DNA of 33,089 bases. Source: Oscillospiraceae bacterium. Lineage in GTDB: Bacteria > Bacillota > Clostridia > Oscillospirales > Oscillospiraceae. Positions 1-6,414 of the stretch are shown piece after piece. The notes beneath the pieces were generated by a model. That model saw only the letters and a list, made by a program, of their open reading frames with translations. It was not told where the DNA came from and ran no database searches. The stretch's first letter is position 1. Every line of letters begins with the position of its first letter. The position numbers were made by a program, and so were the translations under genes. Location: NCBI GenBank assembly GCA_017465745.1, contig JAFTVM010000105.1, positions 1 through 33,089 of the forward strand, given 5' to 3'.

Positions 1-464
1 ACCTGCTGCAATCCGGGATGATCCGTTTCGAAAATATATTCTATCTCGTTATCATTTTGATCACCGGGTAAGAACAATTCGAATATACTTTCTGACCATC
101 TGGCGATCTTATCGAAAAAGCCTTCCGCACTGACTTCCCTGGAAAAGACCGAAGCTGCAATACCAAGCACAAGCACCACAGATGCAGCCTTTACCATCCA
201 ATCCCATCTGATAATATGCTTAGCCGGAGATAGGCGTTGCTCTCCATCCCGGCCAGCCTGGTACTGCTCCCATGCCTTTGCCACATCATCATTGATCTCA
301 ACAGGATGATCCGCCTCCCGATCCTCCAGCACGCTCATGATCATTCGCACCGCCGCTTCGTCAACCGGATCTTTGTGCAGTTCAGCCTGCAGCATATCGT
401 CGAGCTGCTGCGTGGTGCGATGCGTGAGTATTTCGCGGAGTGAAGGATTATTCTTCTCCATCAT
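1..464 (-). CDS. Membrane protein, DUF4367-like, C-terminus off the window
   Basis: The frame is open from ATG 464 to the window edge, about 154 residues. An AAGGGGGG Shine-Dalgarno lies 5 bases upstream; a second ATG at 461 is equally possible. The N-terminal 80 residues are charged and soluble. One membrane segment follows (about residues 91-107, VKAASVVLVLGIAASVF), then residues that would lie outside the cell (acidic LPGDQNDNEIEYIFETD). This layout resembles Clostridia proteins with a cytosolic N-terminus, one membrane helix and an external DUF4367 domain, which are often encoded beside a sigma factor in anti-sigma fashion. Here the upstream partner, overlapping by 17 bases, is a Spo0A-C protein. 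The family assignment is from memory of the layout; the DUF4367 domain itself would lie outside the window. Confidence 0.65.
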   Translation of the reverse strand, partial: MMEKNNPSLREILTHRTTQQLDDMLQAELHKDPVDEAAVRMIMSVLEDREADHPVEINDDVAKAWEQYQAGRDGEQRLSPAKHIIRWDWMVKAASVVLVLGIAASVFSREVSAEGFFDKIARWSESIFELFLPGDQNDNEIEYIFETDHPGLQQ

Positions 465-891
465 ACGCACCCCCCTTGCAGCAGCTTTTCCAAAGCTCGA
501 TAAAACGGGCAATCATTGAAATGAAGTCGGCATTGGACGGTCTTTTCACAGTACCATCTATACCCGCCGGGAAATACAAGGCCCATGCTTTCTCATCCCG
601 CTCTTTCCAGGCGCGTGCAATTGCGCTCCGAATCGACTGCTCCACCTGGAAACCGCTTACCTCTGGATCATATGAACGCCCGACATCAGGATATAATTCC
701 TTCGTCAAAAGCTGAGTCGGATGCTTGTACCGCAGAAGAATTGCAGTCTTCAGATAATCAAACCCAGCCCGCTTTGTTGCGACCCCGAGTTCCAGCAATA
801 CCACGACAATCGCACATTGGGGATCGCTTCCATTGATATGCCTTGACAAGAACAACGCATGCTGCAGTGTCCTTTCAATTGTGCTTGTCAT
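448..891 (-). CDS. Stand-alone Spo0A C-terminal (DNA-binding) domain protein
   Basis: A 147-residue protein whose second two thirds match the sporulation regulator Spo0A effector domain: a helix with FDYLKTAILL, then the signature TKELYPDVGRSY, the recognition-helix region VEQSIRSAIARAWKE, and KRPSNADFISMIA near the end. Spo0A proper has about 265 residues with an N-terminal phosphoacceptor receiver; here the receiver is absent and only about 40 residues precede the domain. It probably binds DNA but cannot be switched by aspartate phosphorylation. I chose ATG 891 over ATG 912 because GTGGGGGA sits 9 bases upstream of it. Its 3' end overlaps the membrane protein at 1-464, suggesting a transcription factor with a membrane-bound partner. 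Codon use is less GC-biased than in the rest of the window. Confidence 0.82.
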   Translation of the reverse strand: MTSTIERTLQHALFLSRHINGSDPQCAIVVVLLELGVATKRAGFDYLKTAILLRYKHPTQLLTKELYPDVGRSYDPEVSGFQVEQSIRSAIARAWKERDEKAWALYFPAGIDGTVKRPSNADFISMIARFIELWKSCCKGGAYDGEE

Positions 892-916
892 AATGCGTTT
901 CCCCCACTTCATTTAT

Positions 917-945
917 ATTATCGCATAAATCTCTGACTTTGTCCA
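917..945 (-). promoter_or_regulatory. Sigma-A promoter of the Spo0A-C gene
   Basis: Read on the minus strand, TGGACA (945-940), a 17-base spacer and GATAAT (922-917). The predicted start of transcription is near 910, giving a leader of about 20 bases to ATG 891. Confidence 0.7.
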
Positions 946-973
946 CACAGTAAATTCCTTTATTTGCATTATT

Positions 974-1150
974 CAGACAAACGTGGGCAAATTATCATAG
1001 TTTCACGTAGAATTGTCTGCCTAAAGAGGACGTGTAGCAAATTCCGACATTCAGGCTGGTATGTCAAAAGCATTCTGTTTTTTGTTGGAATGTGCGCCTC
1101 CAGTGGTGCCAAATTAGGAAGGCCCACCTGTGGGGTGGGCTTTCTTATTT
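974..1150 (+). ncRNA. Candidate structured RNA ending in a terminator
   Basis: No credible gene lies between 946 and 1256. On the plus strand I see, in order: a long hairpin with outer stem CAGACAA/TTGTCTG (974-980 with 1013-1019) and inner stem ACGTG/CACGT (981-985 with 1004-1008) split by a four-base bulge; a GACAT/ATGTC hairpin (1046-1065); a GCATTC/GAATGT hairpin (1070-1093); and a strong terminator at 1122-1150. Four consecutive hairpins closed by a terminator is the layout of a small RNA or orphan leader. I could not find a convincing plus-strand promoter upstream and recognise no known RNA family, so this stays a weak call. Confidence 0.25.
1122..1150 (+). terminator. Rho-independent terminator with no gene upstream
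   Basis: GCCCACC (1122-1128) pairs with GGTGGGC (1134-1140), followed by TTTCTTATTT. The T-rich side is on the plus strand, but no plus-strand gene precedes it in the window. Confidence 0.75.
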
Positions 1151-1188
1151 GGGTGACAGGATTTTTTCGAAGAAAAACCATTCAATGT

Positions 1189-1217
1189 TTGACAGTTTTT
1201 ATTGTGTATGATACAAT
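1189..1217 (+). promoter_or_regulatory. Sigma-A promoter of the Cys-rich membrane protein gene
   Basis: TTGACA (1189-1194), 17-base spacer, TACAAT (1212-1217), located 40 bases ahead of ATG 1257. Confidence 0.8.
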
Positions 1218-1256
1218 TTACGACACTGAATCTGTACCGCAAGGAAGCGTGATCCC

Positions 1257-1979
1257 ATGTCCGAAACAAGAAAAGGGTATATCTGGCGGCTCGTCGGCCG
1301 TATCGTGGTGCTGGTCACCTGTGCCGTTATTTGCATTGCCGCGCCACAGTGGTTTGAGATCCTGGAGGGGTTTAATTTCTTCCGCAGCCTCTCTCCTTTC
1401 CACCTGCTTTGGCTCATCTGGGTGTGCGACATGTTCTACCAGATCATCCCCATCAAAAACAAACTCCCCCTGGGCTCCATGAAGCTGTTTTCAAACCGCT
1501 TTCGCCCCATCCGGGACAAAATCAATTATCAGGCCCTGCGTGACTATGTGATCACCACCACCAAGGCCGCCTATAAGGTATTCATCCTCTGGGCCGCCCT
1601 GATCATCGCCATCGGCCTGCTGCACCACTATGGAATCATCAATGACATGATCCTCTTCATGATCTCCGTTACGTTCTATGTGTGCGATCTGATCTGCGTG
1701 CTGATCTGGTGTCCGTTCCGGCTGATCATGAAAAACCGCTGCTGCACCACCTGCCGCATCTTCAACTGGGATCACCTGATGATGTTCTCCCCCCTGATCT
1801 ATATGCGCGGCTTCTATGCCCGCAGCCTGGTGCTGCTGGCATTTCTGGCCTGGCTGATCTGGGAGCTGTGCGTGATGATGTATCCGGAGCGATTCTGGGA
1901 CAAGTCCAATGTGGCACTGAAATGCTCGGAATGCACCGATAAACTGTGCACCCAGTACTGCCAGAAGATCCGAAACTGA
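1257..1979 (+). CDS. Membrane protein with two cysteine clusters, function unknown
   Basis: A 240-residue protein starting at ATG 1257 behind AAGGAAG. Hydrophobic segments at about residues 12-30, 44-63, 107-125, 130-153 and 190-208 suggest five membrane helices. Two cysteine clusters stand out: CCTTC at 162-166 in a loop with basic residues on both sides, and C223-x2-C226-x4-C231-x3-C235 in the hydrophilic tail. Their spacing would suit a zinc or iron-sulfur site if both face the cytosol. It is transcribed alone from its own promoter and ends at a two-way terminator. I recall similar uncharacterised proteins in gut Clostridia but can name no family; a redox or metal role is speculation. Confidence 0.85.
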   Translation: MSETRKGYIWRLVGRIVVLVTCAVICIAAPQWFEILEGFNFFRSLSPFHLLWLIWVCDMFYQIIPIKNKLPLGSMKLFSNRFRPIRDKINYQALRDYVITTTKAAYKVFILWAALIIAIGLLHHYGIINDMILFMISVTFYVCDLICVLIWCPFRLIMKNRCCTTCRIFNWDHLMMFSPLIYMRGFYARSLVLLAFLAWLIWELCVMMYPERFWDKSNVALKCSECTDKLCTQYCQKIRN

Positions 1980-1980
1980 A

Positions 1981-2014
1981 AAAACAGGCATCCGGACGGA
2001 TGCCTGTTTTTTAT
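1981..2014. terminator. Bidirectional terminator between convergent genes
   Basis: Stem AAAACAGGCATCC (1981-1993) with GGATGCCTGTTTT (1998-2010), loop of four, flanked by A-runs on the left and T-runs on the right. It serves the gene ending at 1979 and the minus-strand operon ending at 2011. Confidence 0.9.
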
Positions 2015-2997
2015 TTAAGTCTTACATAGCCGCTGCCCTCTATGATCTGCTGCCCTTCTCCGGAGAGAAGCCAGTCGATGAGGATGGGGATGTTTTCGTT
2101 ATCATTATCCGCCCGGTAGATTGCATAGAACTGGGCGATAACAGGATAGCTGCCATTTTGAATGTTTTCAGCGCTGGGGTAGACGCCGTTGAGAGAGAGC
2201 ATCTTCACCTTTTCATTTCCAACGATGCCGTCCATATAGTAGCGGAAGGAGAAGCCGATGGAGCCGCCGGTGATGGCAAAGGGAGATTTGCCGCCGATCT
2301 CATAGTCGCCCATAAAGGCTTCCATGGTAGTCTGGCTGCCGGAGCCTGCCAGCCGCGACACAGGATTGATGACCCGGTTCGGCCCTCCTACATCTGCCCA
2401 GTTGGTGATCTCACCTGCGTAGATCTGCCGGATCTGTTCCGTGGTCAGACTGTCAACGGGGTTATTTTCATTGACGAAGAAAACAAAAGCTTCCAGGCCA
2501 ACAGGAACATACACCAGCTCCACGCCCTGTTCTTCGGCATACGCTCTTTGCGCTTCGGAAGGACCGGCGGAGAAGAAAATGTCGGTGTCGCCGTCCACGA
2601 TGGCCTGATAACCCCGGACAGTGTTTTTATACTGCATAGCGCTGTCGGGGGCGAAATTCTCGCCGTAGTAGTTGTCGGAGGAGAAGCTGCCGCCGTCGAA
2701 GGTGACACAACCCCGGGGATAAACATTATCGATGATGGACGCATAGACCGGCACCAGCGCTGCGGCACCGTCCAGTTTGGGCAAATCCCCGGAAAGCTGC
2801 AATGTTGCATCCACCCGGGCAAGGTCGGAACTTTCCTCGTGGGGCAGATAAGAGCCAACATCGATCATCTGCGCCTGACTGACATCGCTGAAATTATTGG
2901 AAAGCCGCCGGGTCAGGAGCTGGTACATGCTGAAATTAAAGGCGGCGAACATCACCACCATGGCCAGCAGGAGCAAAATCTGTTTTTTCAGTTTCAT
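2011..2997 (-). CDS. Membrane-anchored PstS-like phosphate-type binding protein
   Basis: A 328-residue protein of the PstS-like periplasmic binding protein family (PBP-like). One N-terminal hydrophobic segment (residues about 6-25) acts as anchor or uncleaved signal; no lipobox cysteine follows. Family motifs are clear: DIFFSAGPSE, TTEQIRQIYAGEITNWADVGG-type region in the middle, and the ligand-loop-like R..GSGSQTTMEAFM. I chose ATG 2997, just after the TAG of the preceding small gene; a longer frame starting at 3054 would overlap that gene. No PstC, PstA or PstB genes are nearby, so this is probably a sensor or accessory binding protein, not part of a local transporter. It is the last of four genes read from the promoter at 3713-3741. 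Phosphate as ligand is inferred from the family. Confidence 0.85.
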   Translation of the reverse strand: MKLKKQILLLLAMVVMFAAFNFSMYQLLTRRLSNNFSDVSQAQMIDVGSYLPHEESSDLARVDATLQLSGDLPKLDGAAALVPVYASIIDNVYPRGCVTFDGGSFSSDNYYGENFAPDSAMQYKNTVRGYQAIVDGDTDIFFSAGPSEAQRAYAEEQGVELVYVPVGLEAFVFFVNENNPVDSLTTEQIRQIYAGEITNWADVGGPNRVINPVSRLAGSGSQTTMEAFMGDYEIGGKSPFAITGGSIGFSFRYYMDGIVGNEKVKMLSLNGVYPSAENIQNGSYPVIAQFYAIYRADNDNENIPILIDWLLSGEGQQIIEGSGYVRLK

Positions 2998-2998
2998 C

Positions 2999-3142
2999 CT
3001 AATGCCACAGCTCCTCTCCGATGAAATAGATGATGGAGCAGTGCTGATAGGCATAAACCGCGTAGGCCAGATGCGCGATGGTCAGCACCACGCAGATGGC
3101 TGCCAGAACGCACAGAACGGTCAAAAAAGTACGCTCTTTCAT
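2999..3142 (-). CDS. 47-residue single-pass membrane protein
   Basis: A tiny frame beginning MKERTFLTVLCVLAAICVV and ending IGEELWH before TAG at 2999-3001. It has one membrane helix (about residues 5-30) and a short tail. GTGAGAGG directly precedes its ATG, it starts 9 bases after the stop of the gene at 3152-3415, and its own stop abuts the ATG of the PstS-like gene with one base between, so translation is probably coupled. Function is unknown. The tight fit inside the operon is the main reason to believe it is real. Confidence 0.75.
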   Translation of the reverse strand: MKERTFLTVLCVLAAICVVLTIAHLAYAVYAYQHCSIIYFIGEELWH

Positions 3143-3151
3143 CCTCTCACC

Positions 3152-3415
3152 TCACATAAACGCGATGACCATGAACAGCAGCGACACAAAGCCCACCACA
3201 ACCACGGTCAGGCAGGCGGCAATGACCCCCAGAACGATGGTCAGGATCAGCTTGCCCCGCAGTTGTCCCCGCGTCACGCTGCCGGGATCCGTAAACGACT
3301 GCCGTTTGGCCTTCCGGTAATCCCGCAGGCACATAACAAAGAAAATGATGGCAAGAACAGGAATGCCGTAAAACAGAAGATCGGCAAACCAGCTGCCGGT
3401 GATCATACCCAGCAT
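3152..3415 (-). CDS. Small two-helix membrane protein, paralogue of upstream gene
   Basis: 87 residues with membrane helices at about 8-29 and 55-85, joined by a basic loop (RDYRKAKRQ). It resembles the neighbour at 3428-3688 in size and plan: FYGIPVLAIIFF against FGAPAAAILTAI near the start, and both end in I-A-F-M followed by TTTATGTGAGG at DNA level. The two therefore look like an old tandem duplication. GGAGGGG precedes its start. Function unknown; its operon partners suggest a membrane complex with the PstS-like protein. Confidence 0.8.
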   Translation of the reverse strand: MLGMITGSWFADLLFYGIPVLAIIFFVMCLRDYRKAKRQSFTDPGSVTRGQLRGKLILTIVLGVIAACLTVVVVGFVSLLFMVIAFM

Positions 3416-3427
3416 ACATTCCCCTCC

Positions 3428-3688
3428 TCACATAAAAGCAATAGACGTAGAAAACAGGATCGCCACCGTGATGATGGCCGCAACAAATACACCGCCGATG
3501 ACCACAGCCACCGTCAGCGCAATCTTTCTTCGCCTGAGTTTATTCAGGGCCTGCTCATCCTGTTCCCCGGATTCCAGGGCCTCCCGGTTCTTTCTGACGC
3601 TCTCCCGCCAGAACCAGATGATTGCTGTCAGGATCGCTGCGGCGGGTGCACCGAAATAGATGACTATATAGAGTCCGAGCATCCACAT
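3428..3688 (-). CDS. Small two-helix membrane protein, first gene of operon
   Basis: 86 residues with helices at about 4-27 and 57-84 and a long, highly charged middle (RESVRKNREALESGEQDEQ). It starts at ATG 3688 behind AGGGAGGG and opens the four-gene minus-strand operon that ends with the PstS-like protein. It is a paralogue of the next gene. No known family is recognised. Confidence 0.8.
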   Translation of the reverse strand: MWMLGLYIVIYFGAPAAAILTAIIWFWRESVRKNREALESGEQDEQALNKLRRRKIALTVAVVIGGVFVAAIITVAILFSTSIAFM

Positions 3689-3712
3689 ATGTCTCCCTCC
3701 CTTTTCAATTTC

Positions 3713-3741
3713 ATTCTAACATAAAATGGATGATTACACAA
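3713..3741 (-). promoter_or_regulatory. Sigma-A promoter of the PstS-like operon
   Basis: On the minus strand TTGTGT (3741-3736), 17-base spacer, TAGAAT (3718-3713). It is arranged back to back with the promoter of the YitT gene. Confidence 0.7.
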
Positions 3742-3774
3742 TCGGATAAGGAAAACTTAATAATCCCCCCACTA

Positions 3775-3803
3775 TTGCGGTAGCAGTTAAAGTATGGTAG
3801 AAT
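3775..3803 (+). promoter_or_regulatory. Sigma-A promoter of the YitT gene
   Basis: TTGCGG (3775-3780), 17-base spacer, TAGAAT (3798-3803), with ATG 3834 about 24 bases after the expected start of transcription. Confidence 0.7.
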
Positions 3804-3833
3804 ATCGGCAATTTACCAAAGCGGAGGCCGCCT

Positions 3834-4676
3834 ATGCTCACCAAACGAAACCTGAAAGAATTTGCCATTATCAATACCGGCACCGTCATCATCGCGGCGG
3901 CAGTATACTTTTTCATGCTGCCCAGTCACGTCAGCGTGGGCAGCGCGTCAGCCCTGGCGCTGCTGATCAGCAATGTGGTACCCCTGCCGGTGTCCGTCAT
4001 CACCTTTATTCTGAACGCCGTTCTGCTGCTTGTGGGCTTTCTGCTGATCGGCCCGGAATTCGGCGTGAAAACCGTCTATACTTCCCTGCTGATGCCGGTG
4101 GTTCTGGGTGTATTCGAAATCCTTTTCCCGGATTTCCGGTCCCTCACCGGTGATCCCGCCATCGATGTCATCTGTTATGTGCTGGTGGTCAGCGTCGGCC
4201 TTGCCATGCTCTTCACCACCAACGCCTCCTCCGGCGGCCTGGACATCGTGGCCAAGCTCATGAACAAATTCCTGCGGATGGATCTTGGCAAGGCCATGAG
4301 CCTGTCGGGGATGCTGGTGGCGCTTTCCTCTGCTTTCTTTTACGACAGCAGGACCGTGGTGCTCAGCGTCCTTGGCACCTATTTCGGCGGCATCGTCTGC
4401 GACCATTTCATTTTCGGCATGGACTTAAAGCGGAAGGTCTGCATCATCTCCAAAAAGCCCGAGGAGCTGCTGGAATTCATCCTGCATGATCTGCACAGCG
4501 GCGCCACGATTTACGAAGCCTACGGTCCCTATGACCACAAGACCCGCCGGGAGATCAATACCATCGTAGACAAGCAGGAATACCGCCGCCTCATGGATTA
4601 CATGAAAAAGCTGGATCCCGGCGCGTTTATCACCGTCTATTCTGTCAGCGGCATCAATTACATCCCGAAAAAGTAA
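3834..4676 (+). CDS. YitT family membrane protein (DUF161 + DUF2179)
   Basis: 280 residues, the usual length of the family. The N-terminal 190 residues form a hydrophobic YitT_membrane (DUF161) region with about five helices, including the signatures TNASSGGLDIVAKLMNKF and GTYFGGIVCDHFIFG. The C-terminal part, from about 195, is the soluble DUF2179 domain (KRKVCIISKKPEELLEFI, GATIYEAYGPY, DPGAFITVYSV). GGAGG lies 8 bases ahead of ATG 3834. It is a single-gene unit between its own promoter and a two-way terminator. The molecular function of YitT proteins is not established; transport has been suggested for the family. Confidence 0.93.
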   Translation: MLTKRNLKEFAIINTGTVIIAAAVYFFMLPSHVSVGSASALALLISNVVPLPVSVITFILNAVLLLVGFLLIGPEFGVKTVYTSLLMPVVLGVFEILFPDFRSLTGDPAIDVICYVLVVSVGLAMLFTTNASSGGLDIVAKLMNKFLRMDLGKAMSLSGMLVALSSAFFYDSRTVVLSVLGTYFGGIVCDHFIFGMDLKRKVCIISKKPEELLEFILHDLHSGATIYEAYGPYDHKTRREINTIVDKQEYRRLMDYMKKLDPGAFITVYSVSGINYIPKK

Positions 4677-4680
4677 CAAA

Positions 4681-4712
4681 AAACCACATCTGCCATGCAG
4701 ATGTGGTTTTTT
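4681..4712. terminator. Bidirectional terminator between YitT and DUF212 genes
   Basis: AAACCACATCTGC (4681-4693) pairs with GCAGATGTGGTTT (4697-4709), with A-rich and T-rich flanks on both sides. Confidence 0.9.
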
Positions 4713-4716
4713 ATGT

Positions 4717-5190
4717 TCAGAATACCAGGAAATAGACCACGCATGCGTAGATAATGCCGATGGTGACACCGGCCATAACCTGGAAGGGCGTGTGGCCGAC
4801 AAATTCCTTCAGCTTGACCTCCGGCAGATCCTGATTGGTCAGGATCTCGATGGACTTCATCATTTCCTTGATGACCACGGCTTGCTTGCCGGTCTCCCGT
4901 CGGACGCCGGTGGCATCGTGGCAGACGATAATGGCCAGGATCATGGCGATGGCAAACTCAAAGGAGCCGCCGCCATATTCCAGGAAAGTCATCATGGCAA
5001 GGGAAGAAACGGTGGCGGAGTGACCGCTGGGCATACCGCCGTCGCCGAAGAGCCGCTCCCAGTTGAGTTCCTTGGTGACACAGTAGTTGATGATCACCTT
5101 CAGAACCTGGGCAAAGCCCCATGCCGTAACAGGCGCAACAACGAATGGATTGGTAATAAATGCGTAAAGCTCGTCCAACAGGTTAAACAT
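4717..5190 (-). CDS. Divergent PAP2 family protein (DUF212, YuiD-like)
   Basis: 157 residues, typical for the family. GGMPSGHSATVSSLA at about residues 51-65 is the PAP2-like signature, followed by CHDATGVRRETGKQA and, near the end, GHTPFQVMAGVTIG. There are membrane helices at both ends and in the middle. Relatives are distant members of the type 2 phosphatidic acid phosphatase superfamily, but activity has not been shown that I know of. It lies 35 bases downstream of the degV-like gene on the same strand and probably shares its transcript. Its Shine-Dalgarno (AAAGG) is weak and distant. Confidence 0.92.
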   Translation of the reverse strand: MFNLLDELYAFITNPFVVAPVTAWGFAQVLKVIINYCVTKELNWERLFGDGGMPSGHSATVSSLAMMTFLEYGGGSFEFAIAMILAIIVCHDATGVRRETGKQAVVIKEMMKSIEILTNQDLPEVKLKEFVGHTPFQVMAGVTIGIIYACVVYFLVF

Positions 5191-5225
5191 CTCTTTTTAC
5201 CTTTCTCTTTCAATGGCAGATGGGT

Positions 5226-6068
5226 CTACGCTTCTACATACACCAGACCGCAGGCATCGGGACCGATATGGGTACCGATGGCTGCACCGACGCCGATGAT
5301 ATGCTCATCGGGAACCGCGTAGCCGTGGGCGCGGATCCGGTCAGCCAGTGTTTCGGCAACGGAGCGGTTGTTGGTGTACATCACATACAGGGGATATGCA
5401 GGATCCGGCGTACAGGCATCCAGATATTTGCACAGCGTGTCCATGCCTTTGCGCATACCCATGGCCTTACCGGGAATGGCGATCTTCCCCTCATGATCCA
5501 CGTGGATCAGGGGTTTGATCTGGGCCATATTGCCGATCTTGTAGACGGTGTGGGAGATCCGGCCGCCCTTGTACAGGTATTCCAGGGTGTTAATGCAGGC
5601 GTAGAGAACAATCTTCTGACGAAATGCTTCCAGCGCCTCCACGATCTCAGCCGCGCTCTTGCCGCTGTCACGCAGGCGGACTGCTTCCTCCACCAGATGC
5701 CGCTGGCCGCCGGTGGCGTTGCGGCTATCCACAACAAAGCAGCCGGGGCTGTCGAGATCCTCACAAATCATCCGGGCGGTCTGATAGGTACCGGAAATGC
5801 CGGAAGAAATGGTGATGTAGACAGCTTCCTCCCCCGCTTCCACAGCGCTGTGGAAAATATCCTCCAGAACAGTGGGAGAAGGCTGGGAGGTCAGGGGAAA
5901 TACGCCGGAAGAAAGAAGCTTTTCGTAAAATTCCCCCTTGCTCAGATCCCGGCCGTCCTGGTACTCGGTTTCTGCGAACCGGACAATCAGCGGGATCAGT
6001 GTCACATCCAGTCGCCGCAGCTCCTGGGGTTCAAAATCAGCAGCGGAATCGGTAATGATCCTGACCAT
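5226..6068 (-). CDS. DegV family fatty-acid-binding protein
   Basis: 280 residues, the full family length. It shows the family motifs MVRIITDSAAD at the start, TSQPSP at 60-65, ITISSGISGTYQTA at 85-98 and GAAIGTHIGPDACGL near the end. DegV proteins bind a fatty acid in a closed pocket; FakB members present exogenous fatty acids to the kinase FakA to make acyl-phosphate for phospholipid synthesis. No fakA is visible here, so a FakB role is not shown, but it lies only about 1 kb from the fatty acid synthesis operon. GTAGGAGG precedes ATG 6068. It is the first gene of a two-gene unit with the DUF212 protein. Confidence 0.93.
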   Translation of the reverse strand: MVRIITDSAADFEPQELRRLDVTLIPLIVRFAETEYQDGRDLSKGEFYEKLLSSGVFPLTSQPSPTVLEDIFHSAVEAGEEAVYITISSGISGTYQTARMICEDLDSPGCFVVDSRNATGGQRHLVEEAVRLRDSGKSAAEIVEALEAFRQKIVLYACINTLEYLYKGGRISHTVYKIGNMAQIKPLIHVDHEGKIAIPGKAMGMRKGMDTLCKYLDACTPDPAYPLYVMYTNNRSVAETLADRIRAHGYAVPDEHIIGVGAAIGTHIGPDACGLVYVEA

Positions 6069-6095
6069 ATTCTTCCTCCTACAGTGGTAGAATTT

Positions 6096-6123
6096 TATTT
6101 AGTCTACCGAAAAAATGTTACAA
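6096..6123 (-). promoter_or_regulatory. Possible promoter of the degV-like gene
   Basis: On the minus strand TTGTAA (6123-6118), 16-base spacer, TAAATA (6101-6096). It is a modest match, placed 28 bases ahead of ATG 6068. Confidence 0.45.
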
Positions 6124-6151
6124 AATTATGAACAAAATCATAGGATGTAAT

Positions 6152-6188
6152 TAAAATAGACACAGGCGCAAAATTTGTCACCTGTGTC
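6152..6188 (-). terminator. Terminator after the small-protein/membrane-protein pair
   Basis: On the minus strand GACACAGG (6188-6181) and CCTGTGTC (6166-6159) enclose a 14-base loop that can itself fold (CAAA/TTTG), followed by TATTTTAATT. Confidence 0.75.
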
Positions 6189-6194
6189 CATGAT

Positions 6195-6401
6195 TTACAT
6201 ATGATCCTTGAGTCTTTCCTTGGTTTCTTCGATGGTTTCGTCCTCCTTGCGGAACATCTTGTCCACGAAAAAGTCCTCCACCTTTTCGTAGGCACCGACG
6301 GCTCCCTCCTCCACCTTCCTGTAGGTATCCACCACGGCATCCTCCACGCACCTGTAGGCTTCCTGGGCTGCCTTGGCGATTCGTTCCAGCTTTTCACTCA
6401 T
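6195..6401 (-). CDS. Small helical cytosolic protein, unknown function
   Basis: 68 residues without membrane segment, almost entirely charged amphipathic helix with internal repeats of the type AVVDTYRKVEEGAVGAYEKVEDFFVDK: the A-V/A-x-x-x-Y-x-K-V-E pattern occurs twice. GGAGGAA precedes ATG 6401. Similar short proteins occur in many gut Clostridia as I recall, but none with a known role. It follows the membrane protein at 6415-6786 by 13 bases and is co-transcribed with it. Confidence 0.8.
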   Translation of the reverse strand: MSEKLERIAKAAQEAYRCVEDAVVDTYRKVEEGAVGAYEKVEDFFVDKMFRKEDETIEETKERLKDHM

Positions 6402-6414
6402 GGTTATTTCCTCC

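Noticed and set aside
946-1256. T-box or other known riboswitch ahead of the membrane protein gene at 1257
   Set aside because: The terminator at 1122-1150 lies upstream of the gene's own consensus promoter at 1189-1217, and no T-box consensus or other known aptamer was recognised.
2998-3054. N-terminal extension of the PstS-like protein up to 3054
   Set aside because: It would overlap the 47-residue gene in another frame and lacks a ribosome site; the hydrophobic anchor begins properly at ATG 2997.
6103-6109. TAGTCTA near the degV-like promoter as a BlaI operator
   Set aside because: Only one half-site is present; no ATAGAC partner at the five-base spacing.
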